Below are positions 1 through 7,672 of a stretch of DNA of 34,602 nt, piece by piece; the first letter of the stretch is position 1; the number at the start of each line of letters is the position of its first letter. A program made the position numbers and the translations under genes. The notes under the pieces are model-generated. The model saw nothing but the letters and a program-made list of their open reading frames with translations. It made no database searches and was not told the DNA's origin. The stretch is from Candidatus Uhrbacteria bacterium RIFOXYC2_FULL_47_19 (GTDB taxonomy: Bacteria > Patescibacteriota > Patescibacteriia > SG8-24). The DNA lies in contig MGFG01000010.1 of assembly GCA_001791745.1 (NCBI GenBank), positions 69,573 to 104,174 of the forward strand, given 5' to 3'.

Positions 1-450
1 CTCCGCCGCCACTTCCCTCTGTAGGAGGTTCAACCTGACAGCCTCACCTTCAACTTCCGCCAATCGATAGGTGGCCACCGACCAACGGTAGGCATTGCGC
101 CATTCACTACGACTCGGAGCATGCCTAAAAAATAGACAACGCATACGGGCATCGAACTGCCCATCATCCGTCCTCCTGTCGACTCGGTGTCCCCACATAT
201 ACTGATGCTCGGACCGAGCACCTTCACCACACCACGCCCCGCCATCATGTTCGATCAGATTCTGAGGAACAGACGGTACTGCCACCCGTTCCCAATGAGC
301 CCAGGCCGGATGTGGCGGACCATTACAATCCCCGTGTACATCCACGGTTTCAGTCCCGCCATTCATGCAGGTAGGACGGTTGTACCCTTGAGGGATGCAG
401 GCCGACGCCATAAAAAGTACAAAAAACACCACCATAACTGTCCAACGCAT
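1..450 (-). CDS. Putative lipoprotein, truncated by the window edge
   Basis: Open minus frame from ATG at 450 to position 1 (150 codons, no stop). N-terminus MRWTVMVVFFVLFMASACIPQGYN has a signal peptide with a lipobox-like ASAC. Strong SD AAAAGGAGAAGGCG just before the ATG. Absent from the ORF track because it has no stop inside the window. Confidence 0.8.
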   Translation of the reverse strand, partial: MRWTVMVVFFVLFMASACIPQGYNRPTCMNGGTETVDVHGDCNGPPHPAWAHWERVAVPSVPQNLIEHDGGAWCGEGARSEHQYMWGHRVDRRTDDGQFDARMRCLFFRHAPSRSEWRNAYRWSVATYRLAEVEGEAVRLNLLQREVAAE

Positions 451-503
451 CGCCTTCTCCTTTTGTTGGATGGCCTAAAAAACTACACCAAAAAACCAAT
501 CCT

Positions 504-509
504 ATTATA
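504..509 (-). promoter_or_regulatory. Putative -10 element (TATAAT) for the lipoprotein gene
   Basis: Perfect TATAAT on the minus strand about 55 bp upstream of the start codon; the -35 is weak (TTTATT at 17-bp spacing). Confidence 0.45.
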
Positions 510-536
510 GCTCATGCGAATTCAAGAATAAATTAA

Positions 537-570
537 CCAAAAACCACCATTTCTAAAACGGTGGTTTATC
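537..570 (-). terminator. Rho-independent terminator downstream of parB
   Basis: Minus strand AAACCACC...GGTGGTTTTTGG hairpin followed by T-run. Confidence 0.65.
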
Positions 571-582
571 GACCCCATTCAA

Positions 583-1482
583 CTAGGCTAACAGTTTTTC
601 AATCAAATCGTTGTACTCCTCCTCAGAGAAAAATTGAAGTGTTACCTTACCCTTTCCTGTACGTTCAGTGATCGTAACCCTGGTTCCATACTTATCACGC
701 AATTCCTCTTCTGCTGCCATAAGCTGTGGTGATTTCCTGATTCTGGTTGAATCTCGTCTAGCACCCTCTTCAGCCTCTCGAACAGTTAAACCAGACCCAG
801 TCGTCATCTGATGAAACAATCTTGACCGTGCACCTGGATCAGTAATTGCTAATAATGCTCTAGCTCCGCCAGCTGAAATCTTACCAACCGCCACCGCATC
901 AAGCATCTCATCCGACAAATCCAATAAACGCAACGTATTAGCGACTGTCGATCGAGCCTTACCAACTTGTTTAGATACCGACTCTTGGGTTAAGCCAAAC
1001 TCATCCATTAATCGACGATAAGCCCTGGCCTCCTCAATCGGATTCAAATCCTCTCGTTGTATATTCTCAATCAGAGCCAACACCAACTTATCCCGACTGT
1101 CGGCCTGACGAATAACTGCTGGTACACTCTTTAATCCAGCCAACTGAGCCGCCCGGAACCTTCGCTCACCAGCAATAATTTCATAACTTCCGTCTGATTT
1201 TGGTGACAGAGCTAATGGCTGAATAATTCCATGCTCTCGAATTGAAGCAGCTAAATCTTCCATACCTTGATGACCAAATGATGTTCTGGGCTGATCTGGA
1301 TTGGCCGATATTTTATCCAGATTAATCTCAGATACAGCGGAGGACTCGGTGTCATCGGTGTTGGTCGGCGTGACTTTCTGAGCCACTCCAATGGCTACAG
1401 TCTTAGTGGGCTCGTCGGACTGCGGAATCAACGAACTGAGACCGCGGCCTAACCCTGTCTTTTTCTTGATGGCCATAATCAA
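583..1482 (-). CDS. parB: ParB/Spo0J family chromosome partitioning protein
   Basis: GLGRGLSSLIP N-terminus, IAGERRFRAA and ENIQREDLNPIEEA motifs; overlaps parA stop. Confidence 0.95.
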   Translation of the reverse strand: MIMAIKKKTGLGRGLSSLIPQSDEPTKTVAIGVAQKVTPTNTDDTESSAVSEINLDKISANPDQPRTSFGHQGMEDLAASIREHGIIQPLALSPKSDGSYEIIAGERRFRAAQLAGLKSVPAVIRQADSRDKLVLALIENIQREDLNPIEEARAYRRLMDEFGLTQESVSKQVGKARSTVANTLRLLDLSDEMLDAVAVGKISAGGARALLAITDPGARSRLFHQMTTGSGLTVREAEEGARRDSTRIRKSPQLMAAEEELRDKYGTRVTITERTGKGKVTLQFFSEEEYNDLIEKLLA

Positions 1483-2249
1483 AAAGAGTGTTCAAGGTCG
1501 AGTATTTCCTTAGCTAAACGTTCATATGCCTTGGCTCCTTTGGACCAAGGATCATATTCCATTATCGGACGACCAAAACTTGGCGCTTCGGCTAGTCTGA
1601 CATTTCTAGGAATAACGGATTTGAAAACACGGTCAGGAAAAAAACGATGCAGTTCGGCCATTACATCAGTCGAGAGGCGATTACGTCCATCATACATAGT
1701 TAGAACAGCGCCCAAAATCTCTAACTCAGGTTTAAGAGCCTGACGTACCATGCCAATGGTCCTAAGTAACTGGCTAAGTCCCTCCAAAGCATAATACTCA
1801 GCTTGTACAGGAATTAGCACCTTGTCTACTGCAACCAAGCCATTGATGGTCAATAAACCAAGTGAAGGTGGACAATCAATAATAATGTAATCGAAATCAT
1901 TACGAACTTCCAATAAAGCATCAGACAGACGATGTTCTCGCCTGTCCATGTCGACTAGGTCTACGGCCGCTCCAGCTAGAGCCTGTGTCGAAGGCGCCAG
2001 TTTTAATCCCTCAACCTGCGTCGGAATGATAACATCGCGCAAACTTTTCTCTCCTAATAATATCTCATAAGTTCCTACTTCCAAATCACGCGAATCAATA
2101 CCCAATCCAGAAGTAGCATTGGATTGTGGATCCAAATCGACCAATAAAACAAATTTTCCGTTCGACGCCAAATATGACCCCAAATTAATTGCGGTCGTAG
2201 TCTTACCCACTCCCCCTTTTTGGTTGACGACAGCGATTATGCAGGCCAT
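1479..2249 (-). CDS. parA: ParA/Soj family ATPase
   Basis: MACIIAVVNQKGGVGKTTTAINL deviant Walker A. The track ORF extends upstream through a tRNA gene, so the start is moved to about 2249. Confidence 0.95.
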   Translation of the reverse strand: MACIIAVVNQKGGVGKTTTAINLGSYLASNGKFVLLVDLDPQSNATSGLGIDSRDLEVGTYEILLGEKSLRDVIIPTQVEGLKLAPSTQALAGAAVDLVDMDRREHRLSDALLEVRNDFDYIIIDCPPSLGLLTINGLVAVDKVLIPVQAEYYALEGLSQLLRTIGMVRQALKPELEILGAVLTMYDGRNRLSTDVMAELHRFFPDRVFKSVIPRNVRLAEAPSFGRPIMEYDPWSKGAKAYERLAKEILDLEHSF

Positions 2250-2335
2250 AACGACATATACTGTACAGGAAGGCCCCCCCTTTGACAACACGGTTTCTAG
2301 ATGGTTAAAATAAGCCGTAACCAAAGTTACAATTA

Positions 2336-2422
2336 GCCGCGGTGGCGGAACTGGCAGACGCACACGACTCAAAATCGTGCGGGGGTAACCCCATGAGGGT
2401 TCAATTCCCTCCCGCGGCACCA
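2336..2422 (+). tRNA. tRNA-Leu(CAA), CCA encoded
   Basis: GCCGCGG...CCGCGGC acceptor stem, CACGA-CTCAAAA-TCGTG anticodon arm, long variable arm, GGTTCAATTCC T-arm, ACCA end. Confidence 0.93.
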
Positions 2423-2461
2423 AACCCGAAATCCTATTAAAAATAGAAAGTCGGGTTTTTG
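2422..2461 (+). terminator. Terminator downstream of tRNA-Leu
   Basis: AAACCCGA...TCGGGTTTTTG hairpin with T-run. Confidence 0.65.
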
Positions 2462-2472
2462 TTTTAAACCAA

Positions 2473-2501
2473 ACAAAAAACACCTTCATTACCTGAAGGT
2501 G
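2473..2501 (-). terminator. Terminator of the 2508..2999 gene
   Basis: Minus strand CACCTTCA-GGTAA-TGAAGGTG followed by TTTTTTG. Confidence 0.65.
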
Positions 2502-2507
2502 AGATAA

Positions 2508-2999
2508 TTACAATAACCAACGGACGACTAAGCCGAGAACTAATACTTGAACCACCAATCCAAATCTGGAAGATATATCACCACGAAAGAATTTCCTAAT
2601 TAGGAAGACATGATTGCGCATGTGAAGATCATTGAACTTCAACAACTGTCGTCCAGTCCATCTTCTTCCTTTGGGTTTGAACATCTCAAAAAGTCCAACT
2701 AATAAATCCGGTAATAGTCCACCAATAATACCTGCAATGACCCCGGTCTCCGACGCAAATGTGACAGTACTAAGTAAAACAAAAACTAAAATAGCAGTGA
2801 CTAAAGCATCTATTAGAACACGAATAACTGCTCGATTCACCTTGTCACCACGTTTATACTGATCGTAAAGATACTGATCACCATGTGGGATCATGTCCAA
2901 AAAAAAGTGCGATAGAAAACTCAAAGAGAAAGAGGTGGCCGGATCGACCACCACACTACCTAATAAAGCTCCAGCTGTCGCATGAACTGCTAGAAACAT
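2508..2999 (-). CDS. Hypothetical membrane protein (resembles membrane-bound metal-dependent hydrolase-like proteins)
   Basis: 163 aa; N-terminal HATAGALLG and SHFFLDMIPHGD motif plus hydrophobic segments. Confidence 0.65.
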   Translation of the reverse strand: MFLAVHATAGALLGSVVVDPATSFSLSFLSHFFLDMIPHGDQYLYDQYKRGDKVNRAVIRVLIDALVTAILVFVLLSTVTFASETGVIAGIIGGLLPDLLVGLFEMFKPKGRRWTGRQLLKFNDLHMRNHVFLIRKFFRGDISSRFGLVVQVLVLGLVVRWLL

Positions 3000-3189
3000 A
3001 AATACGAAACAAGGATACCAAACCTAAGAGTAGATGGAAAATGTCAAAAACAACCTAACTATGGAGATTCCAAAAAAATTACTTAAAACGGAGCTCAAAA
3101 TATCGATTTTAGGCCTAATCCTTGAAAAAAATAGGATGGTATGCTAAGGTTCTTCCAGTAAAAGAAGAAACGGAATTTTTGGTAAAAAT

Positions 3190-3450
3190 ATGAGGAAAAA
3201 GAAGCACAATTCGGACGAAATTAGATTCTGCCAGTCGAGGCTACATAAGTGCCTCTACGAGTTTAAAGCTGGTGAGACATGTTTTTTGGTTGCAGTCGAA
3301 TGGGACGGCGGAAGACCATTGCGTATGGTTGTTTGCAACGAATGTTCTAAGGCTGGATTCGGAACTCTTATCAAAGAGATAGTCATCGATAATCCACGTG
3401 TTACCACAACTAAAACACGTAAAAGTACGGCTACTTCTGCTGCTGCCTAA
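3190..3450 (+). CDS. Small Cys-containing hypothetical protein
   Basis: 86 aa plus-strand ORF in an otherwise empty intergenic space; Cys pairs (CQSRLHKC, CNEC). No homology assignable by eye. Confidence 0.5.
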   Translation: MRKKKHNSDEIRFCQSRLHKCLYEFKAGETCFLVAVEWDGGRPLRMVVCNECSKAGFGTLIKEIVIDNPRVTTTKTRKSTATSAAA

Positions 3451-3558
3451 CAGTAAAAAATGGTTAAAATATAAAAGTATTTTAGTCCGGCTCATATAGC
3501 CGGGCTTGCCATCTTAGCCGGGTCTGGTACCATTGGTCCCGCCGGAAAGAAACACTAC

Positions 3559-3635
3559 GGCGAGGTAGCTCAGTTGGTTAGAGCGAGGGACTCATAAGCC
3601 CTAGGTCGTGGGTTCAATTCCCACCCTCGCTACCA
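3559..3635 (+). tRNA. tRNA-Met(CAT), elongator-like, CCA encoded (tRNA-Ile2 not excluded)
   Basis: GGCGAGG acceptor, GCTC/GAGC D-stem, CTCATAA anticodon loop, GTGGGTTCAATTCCCAC T-arm, ACCA end. Confidence 0.9.
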
Positions 3636-3839
3636 TGACGAAAGGCCCCCGAAGGGGGGCTTTTGTCGTGGTGGAGATGGGGGGTGGGTAATTGAACGGA
3701 CAGGAGACGAGCCAGGTCCGTCGTCCAACGGACCGCAGCGAGTCGTAGCCGGACGAGAGCTGGCGAGCGTCCGGCTCTGCCCTGGGCAACGAAGCGGCGC
3801 ATTCGGTGCCGCGAGGCGAGATTCCCACCCTCGCTACCA
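3617..3839 (+). repeat. 19-bp direct repeat of the tRNA-Met 3' end flanking about 185 bp
   Basis: ATTCCCACCCTCGCTACCA at 3617-3635 (inside the tRNA) and identically at 3821-3839. Confidence 0.9.
3640..3664 (+). terminator. Terminator after tRNA-Met
   Basis: GGCCCCC-GAAG-GGGGGC then TTTTG. Confidence 0.6.
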
Positions 3840-3910
3840 GAGAGCATCTCCTTCGGGAGGCGCCTTTTCTTGTCATGTGAGATTAACTCTAGGATTAGTC
3901 CAAAACAAAC

Positions 3911-3938
3911 AAAAATGCCCGAGACCGACTCGGACACT
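3911..3938 (-). terminator. Terminator of tRNA-fMet
   Basis: Minus strand GTCCGAG-TCGGT-CTCGGGC followed by ATTTTTG. Confidence 0.65.
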
Positions 3939-3943
3939 TTTGT

Positions 3944-4018
3944 TGGTTGCGGGGCCAGGATTCGAACCCGGGGTCTCGAGGTTATGGGCCTCGCGAGATG
4001 CCACTTCTCCACCCCGCT
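3944..4018 (-). tRNA. tRNA-fMet(CAT) initiator, CCA encoded
   Basis: AGCGGGG...CCCCGCA-ACCA with unpaired 1-72 (A/A), anticodon loop CCCATAA, GGTTCGAATCC T-loop. Confidence 0.88.
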
Positions 4019-4104
4019 ACAAACAGTGAAATCTAATCACCGGTTAGCAGTATAGATCAAGCTTAAATTATCGTCAAGAACAGCTAACCTGACGCGACAC
4101 TACA

Positions 4105-4611
4105 TCAAATCGTCGGTTGTTTTAAGAGAAAATCCAAAAATGACAAAACTCCAGTTGTTATAAGTGTCACCACTAAAGCTGCCAAGCACATTCCTAAAAA
4201 GACGTACAAGCAGGCCCGACGCCAAGGCACACCAAACAAGAAAGCCGCTACTGATCCGGTTAACACTCCGGTCATAGGGAGTGGCACAGCCACGAAGACC
4301 GTCAAAGCCAACAGACCAAATTTTTCGTATTGTCCGTTTCCTAAAACACGTCGAGAACGATGTAATACAACATTGGTAAGACGACTCAAAAAACTACGAT
4401 GCGAATCCATGAGTTTAATCCACCAACCACCAACCAAATAAACAACAATAAACAACAAGATGTTTCCAAGTAGAGACAAGGCAACTGCTACTGGTATAGA
4501 CATGCCCAATACGCCAATAGCAAAAGGAATTGAACCACGGAGTTCAATAATTGGTGTCGCAGCTATACCAACAACTAGTAAATAGTCTGTAAATCCAGAC
4601 ATAAAAATCAA
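4105..4611 (-). CDS. Small multidrug export-like membrane protein (COG2426-like)
   Basis: ATPIIELRGSIPFAIG and FGLLALTVFVAVPLPMTG motifs. Confidence 0.75.
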   Translation of the reverse strand: MIFMSGFTDYLLVVGIAATPIIELRGSIPFAIGVLGMSIPVAVALSLLGNILLFIVVYLVGGWWIKLMDSHRSFLSRLTNVVLHRSRRVLGNGQYEKFGLLALTVFVAVPLPMTGVLTGSVAAFLFGVPWRRACLYVFLGMCLAALVVTLITTGVLSFLDFLLKQPTI

Positions 4612-5552
4612 CTACCTACGGACCAACCAAAAGCATCAAAAGCCCAAAAAATTAAAGCACCAACATCATCAAATCGAATCTGCTTGGTTGGTGCACCTAA
4701 AACAACAGTCACAATACGATTTCCATCCTGATCTTCTGCTGCGGCTCCAAAACAATAACCAGCTTCTTCTAAATAACCAGTCTTACCACCTAGAAAAGAT
4801 AATGGTGGTCTAGACACCCAGCCGCCAAGCAACTCATCAGTACTCTGTAACCGATGACGGAATCCACTCACTGCATCAAAAGAATATTCCCCCATCACCA
4901 CAATACTATGTATAAAGTCATTTTGAAGACTACGTCTAACTAACAACGCCACATCTCTCGCACTAGATACATTCTCTGGATTCAAACCAGTTGGTTCGAC
5001 GAATCTAGTTTCGGTCATTCCTAAGTCTGAAGCCAACGAATTCATCCGAGCAACAAATTCTTCTTCTGACAATCCGGTCGAACGTGACAGGGTTACTGTG
5101 GCACCGTTGGCCGAAGCGATCAGTGAAGCGTGTAACAAATCGCTAACCCGAATCACCTCCCCTGGTGCAACGTACTGGATACCACCTGAACGCATATCTT
5201 GAGGCAATACCTCGATCGAACTATCTAACGAAACACCAGTGTCCATGACCACTAATGCAGTCATTAATTTGGTGATCGAAGCAATCGGATAAGCTGTATC
5301 GGCATTCTTCTTCATTAACGTCTGACCTGTCCTCCAATCCATAATGTAGGCGGCACGAGAAGAGGTTTCTACTCCGATACGCGCAGAATCCTTTTTGACC
5401 GGTACTCGCACAACACTAGCAATCTGGCGCTCAACGTTGGCTGCTATCGGCAAAAATGAGCGAGACTGCAAACTCAAATCTACCGGCATCATCGCTGGAT
5501 GAGCTTGAGCTGTAGCGACATAAATTGTCAGAGCTAGAAGAAATGTGAACAT
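4608..5552 (-). CDS. D-alanyl-D-alanine carboxypeptidase (serine type, S11)
   Basis: SITKLMTA (SxxK), SANGA (SxN), GGKTGYLEEAGYC (KTG) motifs; N-terminal signal sequence. Confidence 0.88.
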   Translation of the reverse strand: MFTFLLALTIYVATAQAHPAMMPVDLSLQSRSFLPIAANVERQIASVVRVPVKKDSARIGVETSSRAAYIMDWRTGQTLMKKNADTAYPIASITKLMTALVVMDTGVSLDSSIEVLPQDMRSGGIQYVAPGEVIRVSDLLHASLIASANGATVTLSRSTGLSEEEFVARMNSLASDLGMTETRFVEPTGLNPENVSSARDVALLVRRSLQNDFIHSIVVMGEYSFDAVSGFRHRLQSTDELLGGWVSRPPLSFLGGKTGYLEEAGYCFGAAAEDQDGNRIVTVVLGAPTKQIRFDDVGALIFWAFDAFGWSVGS

Positions 5553-5557
5553 AAAAA

Positions 5558-6160
5558 TTATTCTTCGCCTTCTTTTTTCGGGTCAACATCATCACTACCA
5601 GTCGACAATTCAACATTAGCAGCTGGACCAGCGTTCTCCATGGCCTTGGTTACATTCTCATCGGAATGCAATAACTCATAGTCTGGCAATTCCTCAACCG
5701 AGGAAACTCCCAAAAAACGAAGAAAATCCATAGTTACCTGAAACTGAGTCAGAGGATGCGAAACTTCACCTAATGACTCAACCAATCCGCGCATCATCAA
5801 ATTACGTAAAATAAGAGAACAATTAACCCCTCTAATCTGCTCAATTTCTGCTTTAGTTAGAGGTCCTCGATAAGCGACAATAGTCAAAGTCTCGAGAGAT
5901 GGTCTGGTCATCTCACCTGTAGTTTCATCCTTGAGGAAAGACCGTACTAGCTCGGCTGTTTCCTGAGAAGTCGACATCTGTACACTGTCACCATGCCGCA
6001 ACAACCTCAAACCAGACTTACCATTCGAATAAACCTCTGATAGCTCGTCGATTGCCTCTGCTGTTTCGGTCTTTTTTGCACCACAAATCTCGGCCAATTT
6101 AGCTAAGGTCAAGGGTCGATTAACAACAAAGAGAATACTTTCTACTTTCGCTCTCAACAT
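5558..6160 (-). CDS. scpB: Segregation and condensation protein B
   Basis: ESILFVVNRPLTLAKLAEI and ETLTIVAYRGPLTKAEIEQIRGVNC. Confidence 0.93.
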   Translation of the reverse strand: MLRAKVESILFVVNRPLTLAKLAEICGAKKTETAEAIDELSEVYSNGKSGLRLLRHGDSVQMSTSQETAELVRSFLKDETTGEMTRPSLETLTIVAYRGPLTKAEIEQIRGVNCSLILRNLMMRGLVESLGEVSHPLTQFQVTMDFLRFLGVSSVEELPDYELLHSDENVTKAMENAGPAANVELSTGSDDVDPKKEGEE

Positions 6161-6178
6161 ATAAAAAGAAGTTCAAGA

Positions 6179-6910
6179 TTACTTTCTAGATTGCGCACCC
6201 ACAACTGCGTCCAATCGAGTAATACTAATATCATCAAATCGTTCGGACTGTGCCACAGAAACGGTACGCTGCTTAACCAACTCGAGCAAGGCTAAAAAAC
6301 TAACAATCACTTCTAACCGAGAGGTTGAAGTCTGTATTAGCGATCTAAAACTGGTTCGTTTCGTACGAGCAATGAACTCCTTAATCTGTCTAATCTTATC
6401 GTGAATGGAAACAATGCGCTCAAGTGTTTGTTTTTGAACCTTCACAATCGGCTCGAGCCGTTTAGATACGGCAGCGAACAGCTCACGCATCTGTTCTAGT
6501 TTGAGTTTTTTTGGTGGAGAAAAACCAATTTCAGTTTGTGGCAATTTATCATGCACATACATAAATCGACGTTTCCCCACTAGTCTCTCGATAATCTTCG
6601 AAGCATCCAGATAAGCTTTATAGATACGCAACTGCTCCTCTAAATTGAATTCACTATCATCATCCGTCGATTGCAAATAAGGTAACAATAGCTTCGATTT
6701 GATTAATAACAACCTAGAAGCCACAACCAAAAAATCGGCTAATTCCTCAGGTGGTAACTCTGGATTTTCTTCTATTAGCCTTAAATAATCGTCTGTAACC
6801 TGTGCCAGCGAAATTTCCGAAATATCCAACTTCTCTGCTTCGATAAGCTGAAGCAAGAGATCTAACGGACCCTCGTACTGATCAAGTCTGACGGTGTAAG
6901 GCATAACCAA
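6179..6910 (-). CDS. scpA: Segregation and condensation protein A
   Basis: YEGPLDLLLQLIEAEKLDISEISLAQVTDDYL. Confidence 0.94.
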   Translation of the reverse strand: MVMPYTVRLDQYEGPLDLLLQLIEAEKLDISEISLAQVTDDYLRLIEENPELPPEELADFLVVASRLLLIKSKLLLPYLQSTDDDSEFNLEEQLRIYKAYLDASKIIERLVGKRRFMYVHDKLPQTEIGFSPPKKLKLEQMRELFAAVSKRLEPIVKVQKQTLERIVSIHDKIRQIKEFIARTKRTSFRSLIQTSTSRLEVIVSFLALLELVKQRTVSVAQSERFDDISITRLDAVVGAQSRK

Positions 6911-6919
6911 AGCTAACGA

Positions 6920-7630
6920 TTACTTTCTACGAACGGATTTACTACCAACTATCTTCTTCTTAGTCGGCTTCTTTACCACCTTTTTGATCGACTTTTTTAC
7001 TATTTTCTTAACTGGCTTCTTTACCACCTTCTTGAGTGACTTACTCTTCAACAATTTAGCTTTAACTTTGGTCTTAACAGACTTCTTGACCGACGATTCT
7101 TTACGAACCTTCAATTTATTCTTTCGACCCACAATCGCCACCAGTGCCTGTTCTAAATCAATCAAATCCTTAGCCTTTAGTCTCAATGATTCAGTAAATG
7201 ACTCAGCGCCAACTAAAGCCTGTTTAGTCTTAAGCAAACCACTATCAACTAAAACACCGAACTTACGCAGAGAACCAAACGGCGACACTGCACCAGGTTC
7301 TAATCCCAACTTCTTAAAGACTTTCTCTGGGGCAATTTCAACCTTAGTAGCTTTTAATACTCGCTTAACTTTTTGCAAATCAACATTATAAGAGGCTGGC
7401 AATACCACTACAAAGTAAGCCCCCTTTTTCTTGAGCATGGGCAATTCAACTCTTAACAGTAAGGTTTTGGCAATCTCATCGAGCTTGGCTCCAGCGGTCT
7501 GAGCTAAGTCGTAGGCGGTATAAACTTTACGATGAGGAATGACGTCAAAGTTGATACCACTCTTCTTCAAATAGTTGATTATCTGTTTAGAAGCTGGCTT
7601 AGCTTTGGGTTTAGATTTAGGTTTAGGCAT
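6920..7630 (-). CDS. YbaK/aminoacyl-tRNA deacylase-domain protein with Lys-rich C-terminal tail
   Basis: N-terminal YbaK/EbsC-like domain (YTAYDLAQTAGAKLDEIAKTLLL...VLPASYNVDLQKV), then about 70 aa rich in KK/VKK repeats. Confidence 0.75.
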   Translation of the reverse strand: MPKPKSKPKAKPASKQIINYLKKSGINFDVIPHRKVYTAYDLAQTAGAKLDEIAKTLLLRVELPMLKKKGAYFVVVLPASYNVDLQKVKRVLKATKVEIAPEKVFKKLGLEPGAVSPFGSLRKFGVLVDSGLLKTKQALVGAESFTESLRLKAKDLIDLEQALVAIVGRKNKLKVRKESSVKKSVKTKVKAKLLKSKSLKKVVKKPVKKIVKKSIKKVVKKPTKKKIVGSKSVRRK

Positions 7631-7672
7631 ATCTTTTTTCTAAGAGTCCATAGAAATGGACTGAGCCGACAT

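Noticed and set aside
2250-2489. N-terminal extension of ParA in the ORF track
   Set aside because: It is antisense to a complete tRNA-Leu gene; the canonical ParA start is at 2249.
3601-4012. Minus-strand ORFs 3601..3876 and 3614..4012
   Set aside because: Both overlap tRNA genes, terminators and repeats; composition reflects structured GC-rich RNA sequence.
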